Origin: Oscheius sp. JU75
Lineage: Eukaryota; Nematoda; Chromadorea; Rhabditida; Rhabditidae
Assembly (NCBI GenBank): GCA_037178855.1
Contig: JASJZC010000001.1
Coordinates: 5,456,001 to 5,520,000, forward strand
Direction of reading: 5' to 3'
Length of the DNA stretch: 64,000 nt
Both the position numbers and the translations under genes were made by a program. The number at the start of each line of letters is the position of its first letter. Positions within the stretch are counted from its first letter, which is position 1. Under the pieces are notes generated by a model. That model worked only from the letters and a program-made list of their open reading frames with translations. It searched no databases and had not been told where the DNA came from. Positions 33,399 through 44,162 of this stretch are shown one piece after another.

Positions 33399-35908
33399 CT
33401 AAAGGATCTTCTCGACATTCTGCGGCGCGTATTCGCCCTCTGGGAGGTGTTTCTTGAGATGGGGCATCTGGGAGGCCTAGAAAATGCAAACTTTGCGAGA
33501 GAAAAAGAAGTAGCTCACTACAACTTTAAGTTCTTCCTGATCATTATCGTCCAACTTGAGACCCAACTCCTGCACCAGGCTGATCACTCGACAGAACTGA
33601 ATATCCTTGGCGATTGCGTTGGCAATTCTGAAAACTTGAACTTAAACAGGGTGTAACTGCCAATTCTATTCTTCCAACCTTGTTAAGATGGCCCTATCGC
33701 TTTCTTATTGTACTACATCGACTAGGCTACAAGCTTCTCGAATTATCAGGCGTGTCATTTAAAGGATGTAACATCCTAAGTTTGGTTTACGATCCCGAAA
33801 CCAAATACACAGACTATGGGTCTTCAGCGGATCATAAGCTGAGCTTCAGATACTTCAAACTAGCTCTCACGCGCTCTGCCTGTGAGACAGAGTTGACTCT
33901 TGATGTGCTAAGTTCTTGCGAGCAAGGCATGTCACCGTATCTCTTGACTTGGCATAACGTTGCATATCTTGTTTCGATTTGACGGACAGCATTACGTTTT
34001 AGTGATAGAGAGATCTGTGTCTTTGGATGGGAACCAGCATTAGTACGCATTATGTGATGACGATAAACGTCCATGAAACGGATCAAGCGCAAATGGGCTT
34101 CGTAAATATCAGTATCATTGTGAGCTGAGAAAAAGAACGTACTCTTCAGGAATATTCTCGAAGGTCTGTTCCCTCAGATCGCGCTGCAGACTGTTGAAGA
34201 AGGGCTCGTGAAGTTCGGCCTCGACGTCAGACGCACGATTATTTTGGCTCGTCTCCGTGTAGTAGGCCTTGTTCATATGTTCTGCCGTGCCGTTGATGCT
34301 ACATTTCGCGAAACATCTGAACAAAATAGATTAATCTCTTCAGCTCAAAAACTGCCTACTTTTTCACATTTGCCTTGACATATTCGGGCAGTTCGGACAG
34401 ATTTTTGGCCAGATGACCAATCAGCAGCTGGGTCATCAGACGAGTTCCCACAGTGCTCCAATGCACACCGTCTTGGCTAAATTGGGAGTATTTAGCGAGA
34501 AATAGAGTCAACTAACACTCTCAGCGGATAGAGAGAATGGTTGCGCATGTAGAATCCCAAGTCGAGAACGTCGAACCCAGCCGAGGAGACGATTTGAGCG
34601 GCTCTGTAGTTACCGTCCAGGTATATGCTTCTGAATCGTTCGGAATCAGTATTTCAAATTAGAAAGGGGGAACCTGTGGAGTTTTCGCTGTCCAGTGGTT
34701 CGACTGAAAAGGGAAGATTCGCCTTCTGGCATAGGCCACGGCATGAGTAGCCAGATGACTTGGGTGTGAGGAGGAAGAATGACACGAAGACGACGCATCA
34801 AGAGGGAAATTCTTCAAGGTTTGATGACAAAGAAGATCGGGGGCAAGGCGAACCTCTCCATGTACTCTTTCATAGCCTCCGTCTCGTCGTATAGCTGCGA
34901 TATCGGGTTGTCTTGATAAGCGTCAAAGTCCCTCATATCCGTGTCGTTGTCGTAGTATCTAAGGCTTGTTCTTTGATACAAAGAGTTAGAAAACCTGGTC
35001 AAGTCCCAGAGAGCCGAGTTGAAGACTATAACATCGGGATATTCACCGGTATCGACGCATTGCAGGAGAAACTTCTCTACGTCGTCCTTCATGACCCTGA
35101 AAGGTTTCTAGTATTTTACGAACCAGGTGCAAGGATGCCTTGTTTGTGAGATTAAAAAAAAAGCCGAGACGCTCAGTCTCTTGGTGACCAGGATAACCGT
35201 CGGATGTTGTATGAGGTTGTCAACGGCACGTATTCGCATAATCGTACTCATCAACCACATATCAGCTTAGCAGAAAAAGCTGTACAAGCAACTAACCGTG
35301 TGGTGAAGAGGTACTGAACGAGATGGAAGTCGGTGCAGTACTCACGAGCCTGTCTGAAGACTTTGTCCGCGTCCAGTGGGAGGGAATCTATCTAGACTTG
35401 ATCTAGTTGACAGAGAGAGAAAGAAACGTACAAGTCTATCTCCCAGGCAGCTGCGCTCCGACTTGGCTTTAAGAGTACCCTTGTCCAGAAGAGCGTCCGT
35501 CTGGAGCATTCGAACGAGATCTTTGTAGATTGCGCGAGTCACTAAAACAGTTTGGTTAAAGGAATTGACGCTAAGAGCTGACGAGAATCTCCGATCAGAG
35601 TCACATGTTTGTTGTGAAGAAGATCGACGACGAACTTGTGCGGATACGGGAAGATTGTCGTCAGGTCCTCCGTAGTCGTGAAGCTGCCGGGATCGAAGCG
35701 GTCGGACAGAAGATAGGAGTCAGTGTGTTTAGATTCCTGATTCTGTCTGAGAGCCACTTGGTTGCCGAAGAACACGAACGACATACCTCATCAAAAATTC
35801 GTCGTTGAAAGCCTCCCTGATTACCGGAAGGGGTTCGTCCTTCTCGGCGGCAGCCGTGAATTCCGCAGTTTCCCTATCTTTCAGATATTCGGGCTCCTGT
35901 TTCGACAT
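33399..35908 (-). CDS. PC-esterase / SGNH-like protein, PCED1 (FAM113) family
   Basis: Thirteen exons close in phase to 512 residues: 35908-35787, 35746-35583, 35541-35432, 35391-35297, 35096-34995, 34958-34854, 34811-34674, 34630-34517, 34476-34360, 34316-34192, 34124-33959, 33627-33525, 33476-33399. Family blocks are present in order: HVTLIGDSLTRAIYKDL (block I, catalytic GDS serine), AREYCTDFHLVQYLF, PDVIVFNSALWDLTR, TQVIWLLMPWPMPEG, and QDGVHWSTVGTRL with the Asp/His pair. PCED1 substrates are unknown. The last 115 residues are a helical extension (YEAHLRLIRFMDVYRHH) not found in the mammalian proteins as I know them. The exon ending at 34192 uses a weak GTCTGC donor; reading through instead ends at 34115. 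Confidence 0.8.
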
Positions 35909-36105
35909 GGCTGAAACGAAATAAAGACATGAAGTATGATTGAAACAGAGGTACTAAGATATAAGAAAACAGGAGGTCAACTTCACAAAATAAGTTCCCA
36001 TATTTATTTTTAAGTCACTTTTTATTCGTTCCAACGAACAGTCTTCTTCGAACGAGCGCTCGCGTATGACGCTCTTACGACGCAGTGCATCTTCCGATGC
36101 AAGAA

Positions 36106-36731
36106 TCAGAATCTAAACATGACCTGTAGCCGAGAAAGCAGAGAAGAGCTTACGTGTTTGTAGTATTCAATTAAAAGCTCCAAATCCAGTGCAAAGGTAG
36201 CACTAAGAGCAGCAACTTGTTCACGAATCTGGTTCAGATATTCCAGGCTTGATTGGACGTCAGCCTGACTGATCTCCTTGATTCTTGTCTCACAGTCGGA
36301 CGCCTTTTGTCGCAGCTTTGAGACGAGTCGAGGGTGCCAGTTTGTATTCTGTAATGCGTGTCATCAGTCGCCGATTTCTCCGTAAACAGGCTTGGAAAAC
36401 GAGCTTGATGGGAAAACAACGTAGATCTCACAAACATACGTTGTTTTTAGCAATTTTTTTTTTCGAAATATTTGGCATCCGCTTGCTTCTCTGCCATGTG
36501 GACAGAAACGGAGCTCCGTGACCTGCTTACATGGCCACATTCGTCATCCGAACAGCTTATGTAGGGAAAATTAACCTGCTGCATGTTCAACGTCTTCGGT
36601 AGCCTGTCCAGAAGAGCTACTTGTTCGGTGATTTCTTTCGTTTCCTGTAGAAGTGTATTTAGTGAGGCTTCTGCCTTTTGCAGTCTTTCGATCGCATCTG
36701 ACACTCTTTTGCACATTGCCGTCATTTCCAT
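36106..36731 (-). CDS. Small coiled-coil protein
   Basis: Two exons (36731-36576 and 36348-36106) give 132 residues, helical throughout with heptad-like spacing: CKRVSDAIERLQKAEASL, NTLLQETKEITEQVALL, then SDCETRIKEISQADVQSSLE and LDLELLIEYYKH. Size and shape recall subunits of the lysosome-trafficking complexes BLOC-1/BORC, but no diagnostic residues were found, so this is only a guess. The stop at 36106 is followed by minus-strand poly(A) signals at 36021-36026 and 36003-36008. The next gene's acceptor-like TTTCGTTTCAG ends about 90 nt later, the spacing expected inside a nematode operon. An alternative 41-nt intron near the end would run into the poly(A) region without a stop. Confidence 0.65.
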
Positions 36732-37057
36732 TGCCTGAAAAAGTTTGATGTAAATGGTAAAATGAAGAAAGAATCGGGCAAAAGTCTGTTGAGATATTTG
36801 AATTGCGTACGTGAGACGTCACAACGAAAATGCCGCGTGACGCAAAGCTGCGTACAGATCAGAAACTTGTTTTCAGCTCAGCTGATTGTTATTTTCTCTT
36901 CTGATTATTTACGTTATGCTTAGTTGTTCCTCGTTTTTGCACTTCCCATCGATTAGAAAAATATCTCGTTGCTTTTCTATAGCAAAACCTCTGAAAATTG
37001 TTCGGTAGAACTGATGTTATGTCTTCAGAATTATTTGCGGTCACGGAATTCTCGTGA

Positions 37058-37881
37058 ATGGGCGCACGACAGTCCACAGCAGACGAAAGGCAGAGGGCGA
37101 ACTCCGTAGATGTGGTCCCTAGTTCCTCTTCGGCCGCCAGTCATCGCCATCATGCCACAACGTCTTCCAGTATGACACCTGCAGAAATCATCGAGGTGCG
37201 TATGTTTCCTGACCCTTTCCATTGCAGCAGTCGCGCATTTTTAATCAGAAAAACGTGATTACAGTCAGTTAGCAGCTAAAATTCTTCTATACTTGCTAGC
37301 GTTGATTAACTTTGTATGAAATGAAAAGTTTCGGCCCCTGATCGCGATTTTTGAGGCGCTTCGCCAAACAGCTCGCATCGTCTCATCTTCGGATTCAAAT
37401 GACGATGAAGAGCCGTCTTCTTCTGCACATCATCGCTCCCTTCGAACAAGAATGCGCGGCGGATCACATGGGCATCCTTCTCTACGAGTTCGTTCACAAA
37501 CGGGTCGTCGCTCTGTACCTCTTTTTATGCTCGGTAAGTGGCCTTGACTTCTAGTCATTCTAATTTGCAGCTCATGAAGACTTTGAATGCCCCGTCTGTC
37601 AGAAGACGATCCCATCCGATCAGGCCGAAATTCACTTTGTAATGTGCCTGACTAGACCGAAGCTTTCCTACAATGGTTTGTCTGTTTTGCTTTCGTGTTG
37701 ATCGTTCTTTTCAGACGATATTTTACGAGAAGACAAAGGAGAGTGCCCTATCTGCTTCGACGAAATGAGTACCGGACAGACAATCGCTCGACTTCCATGT
37801 CTGTGCATCTACCACAAGAGTTGCATCGACGACTGGTTCAAATATAAAGACGTGTGCCCTCAACACCCCGGTGATGACTAA
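37058..37881 (+). CDS. RING E3 ubiquitin ligase, ZNRF1/2 family
   Basis: Four exons (37058-37195, 37356-37533, 37571-37675, 37715-37881) give about 195 residues. The N-terminus MGARQSTADERQR keeps the Gly-2 myristoylation site and QST of ZNRF proteins, which anchor on endosomal or lysosomal membranes. A Ser/His-rich linker follows. Then come the ZNRF zinc finger (FECPVCQKTIPSDQAEIHF, MCLTRPKLSYND) and the C3H2C3-type RING (GECPICFDEM, IARLPCLCIYHKSCIDDWF, CPQHP). The match to vertebrate ZNRF is close. The exon 2 start could be 37329 instead of 37356; both keep frame. C-terminal stop is directly after the RING, as in the family. Confidence 0.92.
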
Positions 37882-38211
37882 CCTCCTGTTATTTCCACAA
37901 GCAAAGCAATATCTACTACTCCCGGTGCAATGCGGTCCAGTCATCTCAGTCCAGAAATTGTACCTACTCTTACATAAACTCGTTTTTTCCAAATCATTGA
38001 AAGCTTACTTTTTCCACAAACTAGCAACGTCTCTTAGCTGGCATCTTCTTGGAATAAAAAGATTCGATGAGGGTCAAACGGGGCTACGCGCCAGCGATCG
38101 AAAGCTCAATCCAGCCCTATTATTGCCAGTTTTTCTATAAACCATCGTTTCATGTTTACCTAGATGCAGAGCTGCAACGACAAAATGCTAATGTAAAAAA
38201 AGATAAATACA

Positions 38212-38236
38212 AATAAAGTGGTACAACAATTTTATT
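38212..38236. terminator. Facing poly(A) signals of ZNRF and RPL10A genes
   Basis: AATAAA at 38212-38217 (+) and TTTATT at 38231-38236 (minus-strand AATAAA) point toward each other with 13 nt between, so the two mRNAs' 3' ends probably overlap. Confidence 0.75.
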
Positions 38237-38251
38237 GTGAAATTCAACAAC

Positions 38252-39100
38252 TTAATACAGGCGCTCAACCTTTCCCATGGTAGACTTCAGATGGAGGGAC
38301 TTGACGTTTTGCCATCCCTTCTTCAGGAGAGAAACAAGGAAGTTGATTGAGAGGGCGGCGTTACTGACAAGCTCATCCTGGGACAGCTCGACGTGTCCGA
38401 TGGCGACAGAGAGGCACAAAACCTGGAAATCTCCCGTAAAAAACATATAACTAGCGACAAACCTTCTTCATCTGGAACTTGATGGTAGCCTTGATTTCCT
38501 CAGCCTTGGCGGTCAGATTGTCAGCGTGGGTGACAACTGAAGGGAACTTTCCGGCCTTGTTAAGTCCAGGTCCGAGAATACGGGGAATCTGCTTGATCAG
38601 GGTCTCGGAGGCGAGGAAGGCATCGTAGGACTTGGCCAACTTCTTGATGAGTTTCTTGTTCTTGTTGAGCTTCTTCAAGTCGTCGGCAGACATCGACGGA
38701 AGTCCAGCGGCGGCGGCCTCATCAAGATGGTGCTGGTCTCCGAAGACACACACCTTCATTCCTGGGCGGGGAATGGTCTTCAGCCTGAAAAGAAAGCATT
38801 AGTTTATGAATATAAGAAATTAGTTTTACCACACGTTTGAATTTTAAGTCAAAAAAAATAGCGGCGTTAGCCTTCCCAATTTTTAAGACCCTGGGTGGGG
38901 GTCCGCCGCGAACGGCTCCCTGATTTCTCAGGTCGTAGCTACCTGACAGATCCGGAGAAACGCTTGTCCTTCTGGGGATCGTAGTTCTTGAGTCCGATTT
39001 GAAGTTCGATCGTCTCGCGGAACTTCCTCTTCTTGTCCTGAGAGCCCTTCAGGACGGTGGCGATGGCCTCATTGAGAGTCTCACGTGATACCTTGGACAT
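38252..39100 (-). CDS. RPL10A: 60S ribosomal protein L10a (uL1)
   Basis: Component of the L1 stalk of the large ribosomal subunit, contacting E-site tRNA. Three exons (39100-38943, 38784-38463, 38422-38252) encode 216 residues, the usual family length. Recognisable stretches are [67 protein letters not shown] and the C-terminal [13 protein letters not shown]. It is called rpl-1 in C. elegans. An ATTTTCAG acceptor-like site lies 8 nt before the ATG. Intron 1 contains a GC-rich inverted repeat (see separate entry). Confidence 0.97.
38861..38909 (-). other. Structured element in RPL10A intron 1
   Basis: GCGGCG (38861-38866) and CGCCGC (38904-38909) can pair and enclose an internal GACCC/GGGTC hairpin. 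Introns of ribosomal-protein genes often host snoRNAs, but no convincing C/D or H/ACA boxes were identified, so this stays a structure without a name. Confidence 0.3.
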
Positions 39101-39801
39101 GTTTACCCCTGAAAATGAAAACGTCGTAAAGTAATGGAAGATAGAGTAAAAAAATAGGAACACAACACACGACGGTAACGGCTAAAATAAATGAAGAAAA
39201 GAGGGTTGGCCCAAAAATTGTTCAGTAATTTAAAGGTCTAAACCGTCAATTTCGTGTTGGGACCCTGTATTTGCTTTACTTTTGAAAAATTAGCGGGAAC
39301 CTATAATTAATATGTCCTCTTGCGTCATTTTTTCTCGACTTTCAACATATCGCCCACTTTTCAATGCCCCATGCATTTTACCGAAGAGAAATCGATAGCC
39401 AGGAACCCAAAGCGCTTCCAAACAAAAGTACCGTAGTCGCCAACAGCCGCTACGCTGGACGCGACGCATGCCAACCTAGCTGTGCTGGTTATCTAGTTAG
39501 CTTCATTTACAGTCAGTCTAATAACTTTTGCATCGTCCGAGATATCCTCACATAGGGCCGAGGCCGGTGACTACTGCCTTCTATTGCATTGTTTTTCTAG
39601 AGACTTTCTTCAAGTCTTAGTCCTGAAAGAATTGCCTATGATCAGTTTTTTGAGTTTTCAAAGTGTCTTCAAGTTCCAAGAGCCTAATCAGATAGGAAAC
39701 TATGTTTCGGTTTTCTGTCATTTTTGACCACTTGTACAATAGCATTCAGGGGAATCTCTCTGAATGACTCTCACCAAGATCCAAAGCTTTTTCAGGTCAG
39801 A
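39101..39801. other. Divergent promoter region between RPL10A and SPATS2-like genes
   Basis: 700 nt head-to-head intergenic DNA with no supported exon. It probably carries both promoters. Confidence 0.5.
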
Positions 39802-41181
39802 ATGAACAAGAGCGAGATCAACGAGAAAGTCAACAAGGTCAGAGAGGTAGTCAGTGGGGTGAGCAACAACGATATTATTCTTGCTCTCCACTCCTTCGAC
39901 TTCAACGTCGAGCAGACTATCCAGGCCTTCTGTGAAAGTATGTCTTCAATAGCTCATTTCAATAGTTCGTGCCTTCCAGATGGCGCTTCCGGAGTCCTTG
40001 ACGACTGGGTTCGTCCTGCAGGCACCGGAAACAAGAAGAATAAGAACAAGAAGAAGAAGGCCGAGGCTGCCGCTCCCGCTCCCGTGACCTCAGCTCCAAT
40101 TAAACCAGCTCCCACTGTATCTACTGCCCCCTGTGAGTTGATGTCTTTGAGTTGCATCAGAGTTTTTTCAGCCGCTTCCCCGGCACCGGTTGCCGCCGTC
40201 CCAGCACAGGCTGTCGCGAAGCCCACTCCTGCACCCTCAACTACTTCAACCTCGGTCTCTAAAGAACATAAAGGTGGGTATGGAGAAAAGAATCTGTCTA
40301 GCATTGAGCCATGGTATATGAGTCTGACTATGAGAGATCATCCTCGTTCTGGTTTGATTTCTTCAGACCACACAGTCAGCCTGACAGTCGAGCTCACGCA
40401 CCATTCGCAGCTTCCAGTAAAGTAATGCTCCCTTTCCCATCCAGTATCTTGCCAATATACTGAATAGATGGAAGATATAGATGTATTATAGTGTGAACAG
40501 CTACCTTTTTCAGCTCAAGTTCCCTCGAACAGTGTACAAGAAGCCTTCCAAGTTCTCCGTCAAGCCTTGGCAGAGCGGGAACAAGCCCTGCTTGCCACAC
40601 ACAGCAAAAACAGTTCTTTCTCCGGTGATGTCAATCAGCTTCTGGCTCAAATTCGCAACTTTGGCTCAAGTAGGTCAACTCTCTGAGTCTTTATAATGAG
40701 CGGTTCAGTTCGTGACGCCAACCAGAAATCTGCTCAAGCCCAGCCACAGAAAGCCGCCTCGCCAGTTCAGACTGGAATCAAACATGCGGTCAGTCAGTCC
40801 AGTATCTCGAGCTCCGTGGGAGCTGATTCCGGTGTTAATCTCAGCCCCACTCATCAAGGTTTGAATTCAGAAGAGGCTTATGAAACTTCAGTTCCAGAAG
40901 AGAAGAAGGTCTCCAAGAACACCAAAGTTGCACAGGTGGCCTCGGGAGGCATTCAGATGTCGTCCGACGCCCTCTCTCAGGACCAACTGGCCGATCTCCA
41001 ACGCACTCTCCAGCAGTCGCTGGCCGCTCACGGCATCGACGCCAGTGTTCTGTCCGGAGTAACCAATGGAGATATGCCGGCTCGCAAGCAGCCTCAGCGC
41101 AAGCCTCAGGAGCGAAAGGGTGGACAGAAGGACGGTGGCAAATCGGCCCGTCCCCAGCTGAGCATCTTGAACAATGCCTAA
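39802..41181 (+). CDS. SPATS2/SPATS2L-like protein
   Basis: Five exons (39802-39937, 39980-40132, 40172-40273, 40514-40669, 40709-41181) give 339 residues. The N-terminus matches SPATS2: KVNKVREVVSGVSNNDIILA, DFNVEQTIQAF, then GVLDDWV followed by a polylysine run (KKNKNKKKK). This resembles a UBA-like helical domain and basic patch of vertebrate cytoplasmic RNA-associated SPATS2 proteins. A Pro/Ala/Ser-rich middle is followed by a helical segment (VQEAFQVLRQALAEREQALL, VNQLLAQIRNFG) and a basic tail (RKPQERKGGQKDGG). Function is poorly known in any animal. The acceptor-like CTTTTTCAG sits 6 nt upstream of the ATG. Confidence 0.85.
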
Positions 41182-41760
41182 AAGCCGTGTTTGTTCAGTA
41201 GTTTTCCCGTGTTGGTATCTATATCCGTAATTCCACATTTCATATATTCACCAAGTGGCCTTGTCTTGTTGCGGGATCCTCTCCTGTACTTTTGTGATAA
41301 TCCAAGCATTTCCACCGAATGCAAAGAGATATAACTTATCGAGTCAAGATGTCTGATACTTTGTTTCTAATTTATGTCTATTCGTGTAATAAGGGGGTAA
41401 ATAAAGTATTTATTGCAAGTCCAGAATGGAGACAGACTGCCACAGAGTTCGTTTCAAGGAACCATACCAAGAAAACTGAAAAAATCGAGTTACTTTTGTC
41501 CACAGTTGGGCAGAAAAAAAGCCTAAAAGGCAAGATGATGCCGCGCCTTTCAGACATTCGTAACTCTGGAATCTGCATGCTTCCTGGAAAGTTGTCCAGT
41601 CCTTTCGTAGGCGGCCCAAATAATTCTTTCTTATCATCAATCTTCATGGAAGTGGCAAGGCATACTGAGGAGACTGACGTGCAAAGCATAGTTAAAAAAA
41701 CATGGCCCGATTTATTTCGAGCGACGAATATTATAAAACAGACAAATATGAAAATTGGTC
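41182..41760. other. Convergent 3' region of SPATS2-like and DnaJ genes
   Basis: Open frames of more than 160 codons occur on both strands here (41319-41810 + and 41378-41881 -), but neither has a recognisable domain. They overlap each other and the probable UTRs. Confidence 0.5.
41400..41414. terminator. Bidirectional poly(A) signal
   Basis: AATAAAGTATTTATT contains AATAAA at 41400-41405 and its reverse complement TTTATT at 41409-41414, only 3 nt apart. It can serve the SPATS2-like gene (+) and the DnaJ gene (-), whose other signal is TTTATT near 41707. Confidence 0.7.
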
Positions 41761-42325
41761 TTACTGAAATAGGACGATTTTTACGTATCTTCCTCCTTGG
41801 GATCCTCTGACGAATGAAAACATCATATCTTCGTGCTGGAATCGATGGGTAGTTTGAAAAAAATAAACTCGAAAATAACACACCCTTCTTTGTCTTTGTT
41901 GAAATTGGAAGTGTCTGTTGCCGAACATGTCGCCGAAGAACATGGGGAAAGGAACGTGGCCGAAATGTGCGAATGGATGCTGGAATCCGTGAGAAGGCGA
42001 GTCGTCGGCCTCTTGATACCCACCGTACATGTCGTAATTTTGACGTTTTTCAGGATTTGACAGTATCTGAAGCCTTGTAATTCACCGAAAACAAGCAAGA
42101 ACTAACCTCATAAGCGGCACCTATTTCCTGAAACTTCTCGTGAGCCGTCTTGTCGTCAGGATTGCGGTCCGGATGATATTCCTTTGCTAATTTGCGATAG
42201 GCCTTCTTAATAGTCGTGGCGTCGCAATCCCGAGAAATATTCAGCACTTTGTAATGGTCGCGGCCACACGCGACGAGCTGGAGCAGTGCTGTGGCCAGCA
42301 GCACTGTGTGGACGACGGGGCGCAT
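41761..42325 (-). CDS. Secretory-pathway DnaJ (HSP40) co-chaperone, ERdj-like
   Basis: Three exons (42325-42107, 42066-41884, 41835-41761) encode 158 residues. A signal peptide ([17 protein letters not shown]) is followed by a complete J-domain: [20 protein letters not shown], the HPD triad in [32 protein letters not shown]. This activates BiP-type Hsp70 ATPase in the ER lumen. The region after it is Phe/His/Gln-rich ([19 protein letters not shown]), like the G/F segment of DNAJB9/ERdj4, but the rest of that protein is missing and the tail is only 24 residues. No KDEL. The start is chosen at 42325 because an acceptor-like TTTTGCAG lies 5 nt upstream. Confidence 0.87.
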
Positions 42326-42634
42326 TCTGTCTGCAAAATTAGTACTTTTCAAGCAAGATGGAGAAGGGCAATGCAAAAAATTGAGGGAGAAAAATGACGA
42401 AACTAGGAAACGAATTGAAATTCAATTTTTCTACTTTGGCGCCCTTCTACAATTTTTACCTGTGCCATCTCACTCTACTTTCCCAGCAGTCTGTACCTTA
42501 TTGAGTCATTCTGCTACAGCCGACACTGGTCTGGATCTAAAAATTTCGTAGTCAGATTCCGAATTCTAGAAGCTTCTCGGCTTGTTTGACACTCCTTTTC
42601 GTATAGCCAGACTGTACCGTAAACAATCTCTCTC

Positions 42635-43999
42635 ATGACTCATATTCTTTTGACAAGACACAAAACTCTAAGAGTTAGATTTCGTTAGAATTTCTGACCA
42701 ACCCGTGTTCGTCAGGCTGAGCACCAACTTGTGGAAGACTATCTTGACATGTATCAATTGGCAACGGTCACTTCTGCTGCAAGGCTTTTATGGCAGGACG
42801 AGAACGTGGAGTACGTGGAAACTGGTGTAAGTTTTTTGGGAAGCGAGCTGCCGCGTCTCTACTCTATTTTCCTTCTGACAAAAAAAAGGCTACAATACCC
42901 CAGTGAATCGGAATTTCTCAGACACAGAATAGAGCTGATAGTGAGATTCTTATTACCTGATATGCGAGAAAGCCTGCAGACCAGGAAACATGATTATGGT
43001 ACCAGCAGATGGCACTGAAGAGCAGTCAGGATTATCTCTTGGAACCTGGAGAATATCATGACAGTCAGTGGAAGAGACTTTCTGAGGACTTGGGGTAAGC
43101 GATTCGTCTCTTCGATAGATTTGTCGACTTTTAATGACTACAAACTTGGAACACAAAATGTTTAAAAAAAAAAGAAGGAAATAACTTGAGTCAGAAGTGG
43201 AAGTCACTTAAAGACTTGCAGCTCTCTCCAGCAAAATGCATCTGTAAGTTCGCTCTACCCAAAGTCACCTAGTAGTCACTACAGGAGCAATCCCACTCCG
43301 ACCGAGCTGCTGGTTCCCAAGACGGCTACCGGAACTCTGCGACGCCGACTCTGCATCAGGAATTCGCCCTGGAACCAGACAGTCGTGGTTAAGCTAACCG
43401 TCAATCCCAAGAACGACTATGCAGTCCGTCTCAGCGAGGAGTTCCTACTTCTAAAGCCGCATCAGGCCGTCCATGTGGTCGTCGAGCTCGACATGACGAA
43501 ACTGCAGTTCCTGAGGACGATCGAACATTACATCTGTGGCTATATGCTCGTAAAGCCGGACTCCGAACGTGCCGTGCAGAAGTGGCTCCTAACGGAGAAG
43601 ATGGAAAAGAAGAGTCAGCAGGCCTTCAAGCTGGCTGTCCGTCTGAGCTCGGACTTCTCGGCCTTCGACACCGTCATCGATCTGCCTGGCAATGCACTGC
43701 TCGAGTCGAGGATCGGCAAGGAGGAGGACTTTGAGAATGCTCACGAGCTGGCTTCGCAGACCGAACTTGTCCAGGAGATGAAGAAGAAGAAGAAGACTGG
43801 CGCGAATGACTGGCTCTCGAATCTGATCGGGGCTAGCAAACAGGCCGTCTCCCAATGGGCCTGGGGACCCCAGGAGCTGCCGAAAGAACAGCAGCAGGCT
43901 CCCGTCTCGACCTATCTCATGCCGGAACTGAAGAAGCAACCGCAGAAAGCCGGCCGCTCGAGCTACGTCGTGCGGGAGATGAACGAGGTTGTAGTCTAG
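42635..43999 (+). CDS. MSP-domain-like protein
   Basis: Five exons (42635-42673, 42716-42826, 43009-43094, 43214-43243, 43285-43999) join in phase to 326 residues. The N-terminus is helical (EHQLVEDYLDMYQLATVTSA). A beta-sandwich-like block at about 90-200 (TELLVPKTATGTLRRRLCIR, VVVKLTVNPKNDYAVRLS, LKPHQAVHVVVELDM) resembles the major sperm protein/VAP fold, in which proline-rich strands end in a 'LKP..V.V.V' edge. The C-terminal 100 residues are Lys/Glu-rich and Gln/Pro-rich. The two small exons and the first exon rest on phase agreement, and the acceptor at 43213 is weak. A poly(A) signal AATAAA follows near 44019. MSP assignment is moderate. Confidence 0.65.
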
Positions 44000-44162
44000 C
44001 CGAACGACTCTGTTTAAGAATAAAAAGAGTTGCACGATATTTTGTTCTTTTTTTATATTTCTATTTTTGCCTATTGCCACAACTTCTTCGCCCAAAGTTT
44101 AGCGCCCTTTTGCTCAACTCGCCTGTCTCGGCAATGAGAAGCTGTAAGAGGTCTGATTCTGG

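Noticed and set aside
35130..35290. Possible extra exon in the PC-esterase gene (TIMRIRAVDN...)
   Set aside because: Its donor phase does not match the next exon, whereas direct joining of 35297 to 35096 gives the family sequence in frame.
35954..36112. C-terminal extension of the coiled-coil protein through a 41-nt intron
   Set aside because: The extension has no stop before the poly(A) signals at 36021 and 36003. Reading straight on gives a stop at 36106.
41319..41881. Open frames of more than 160 codons on both strands
   Set aside because: They overlap each other in the convergent 3' region, contain the poly(A) signals of both neighbours, and show no recognisable domain.
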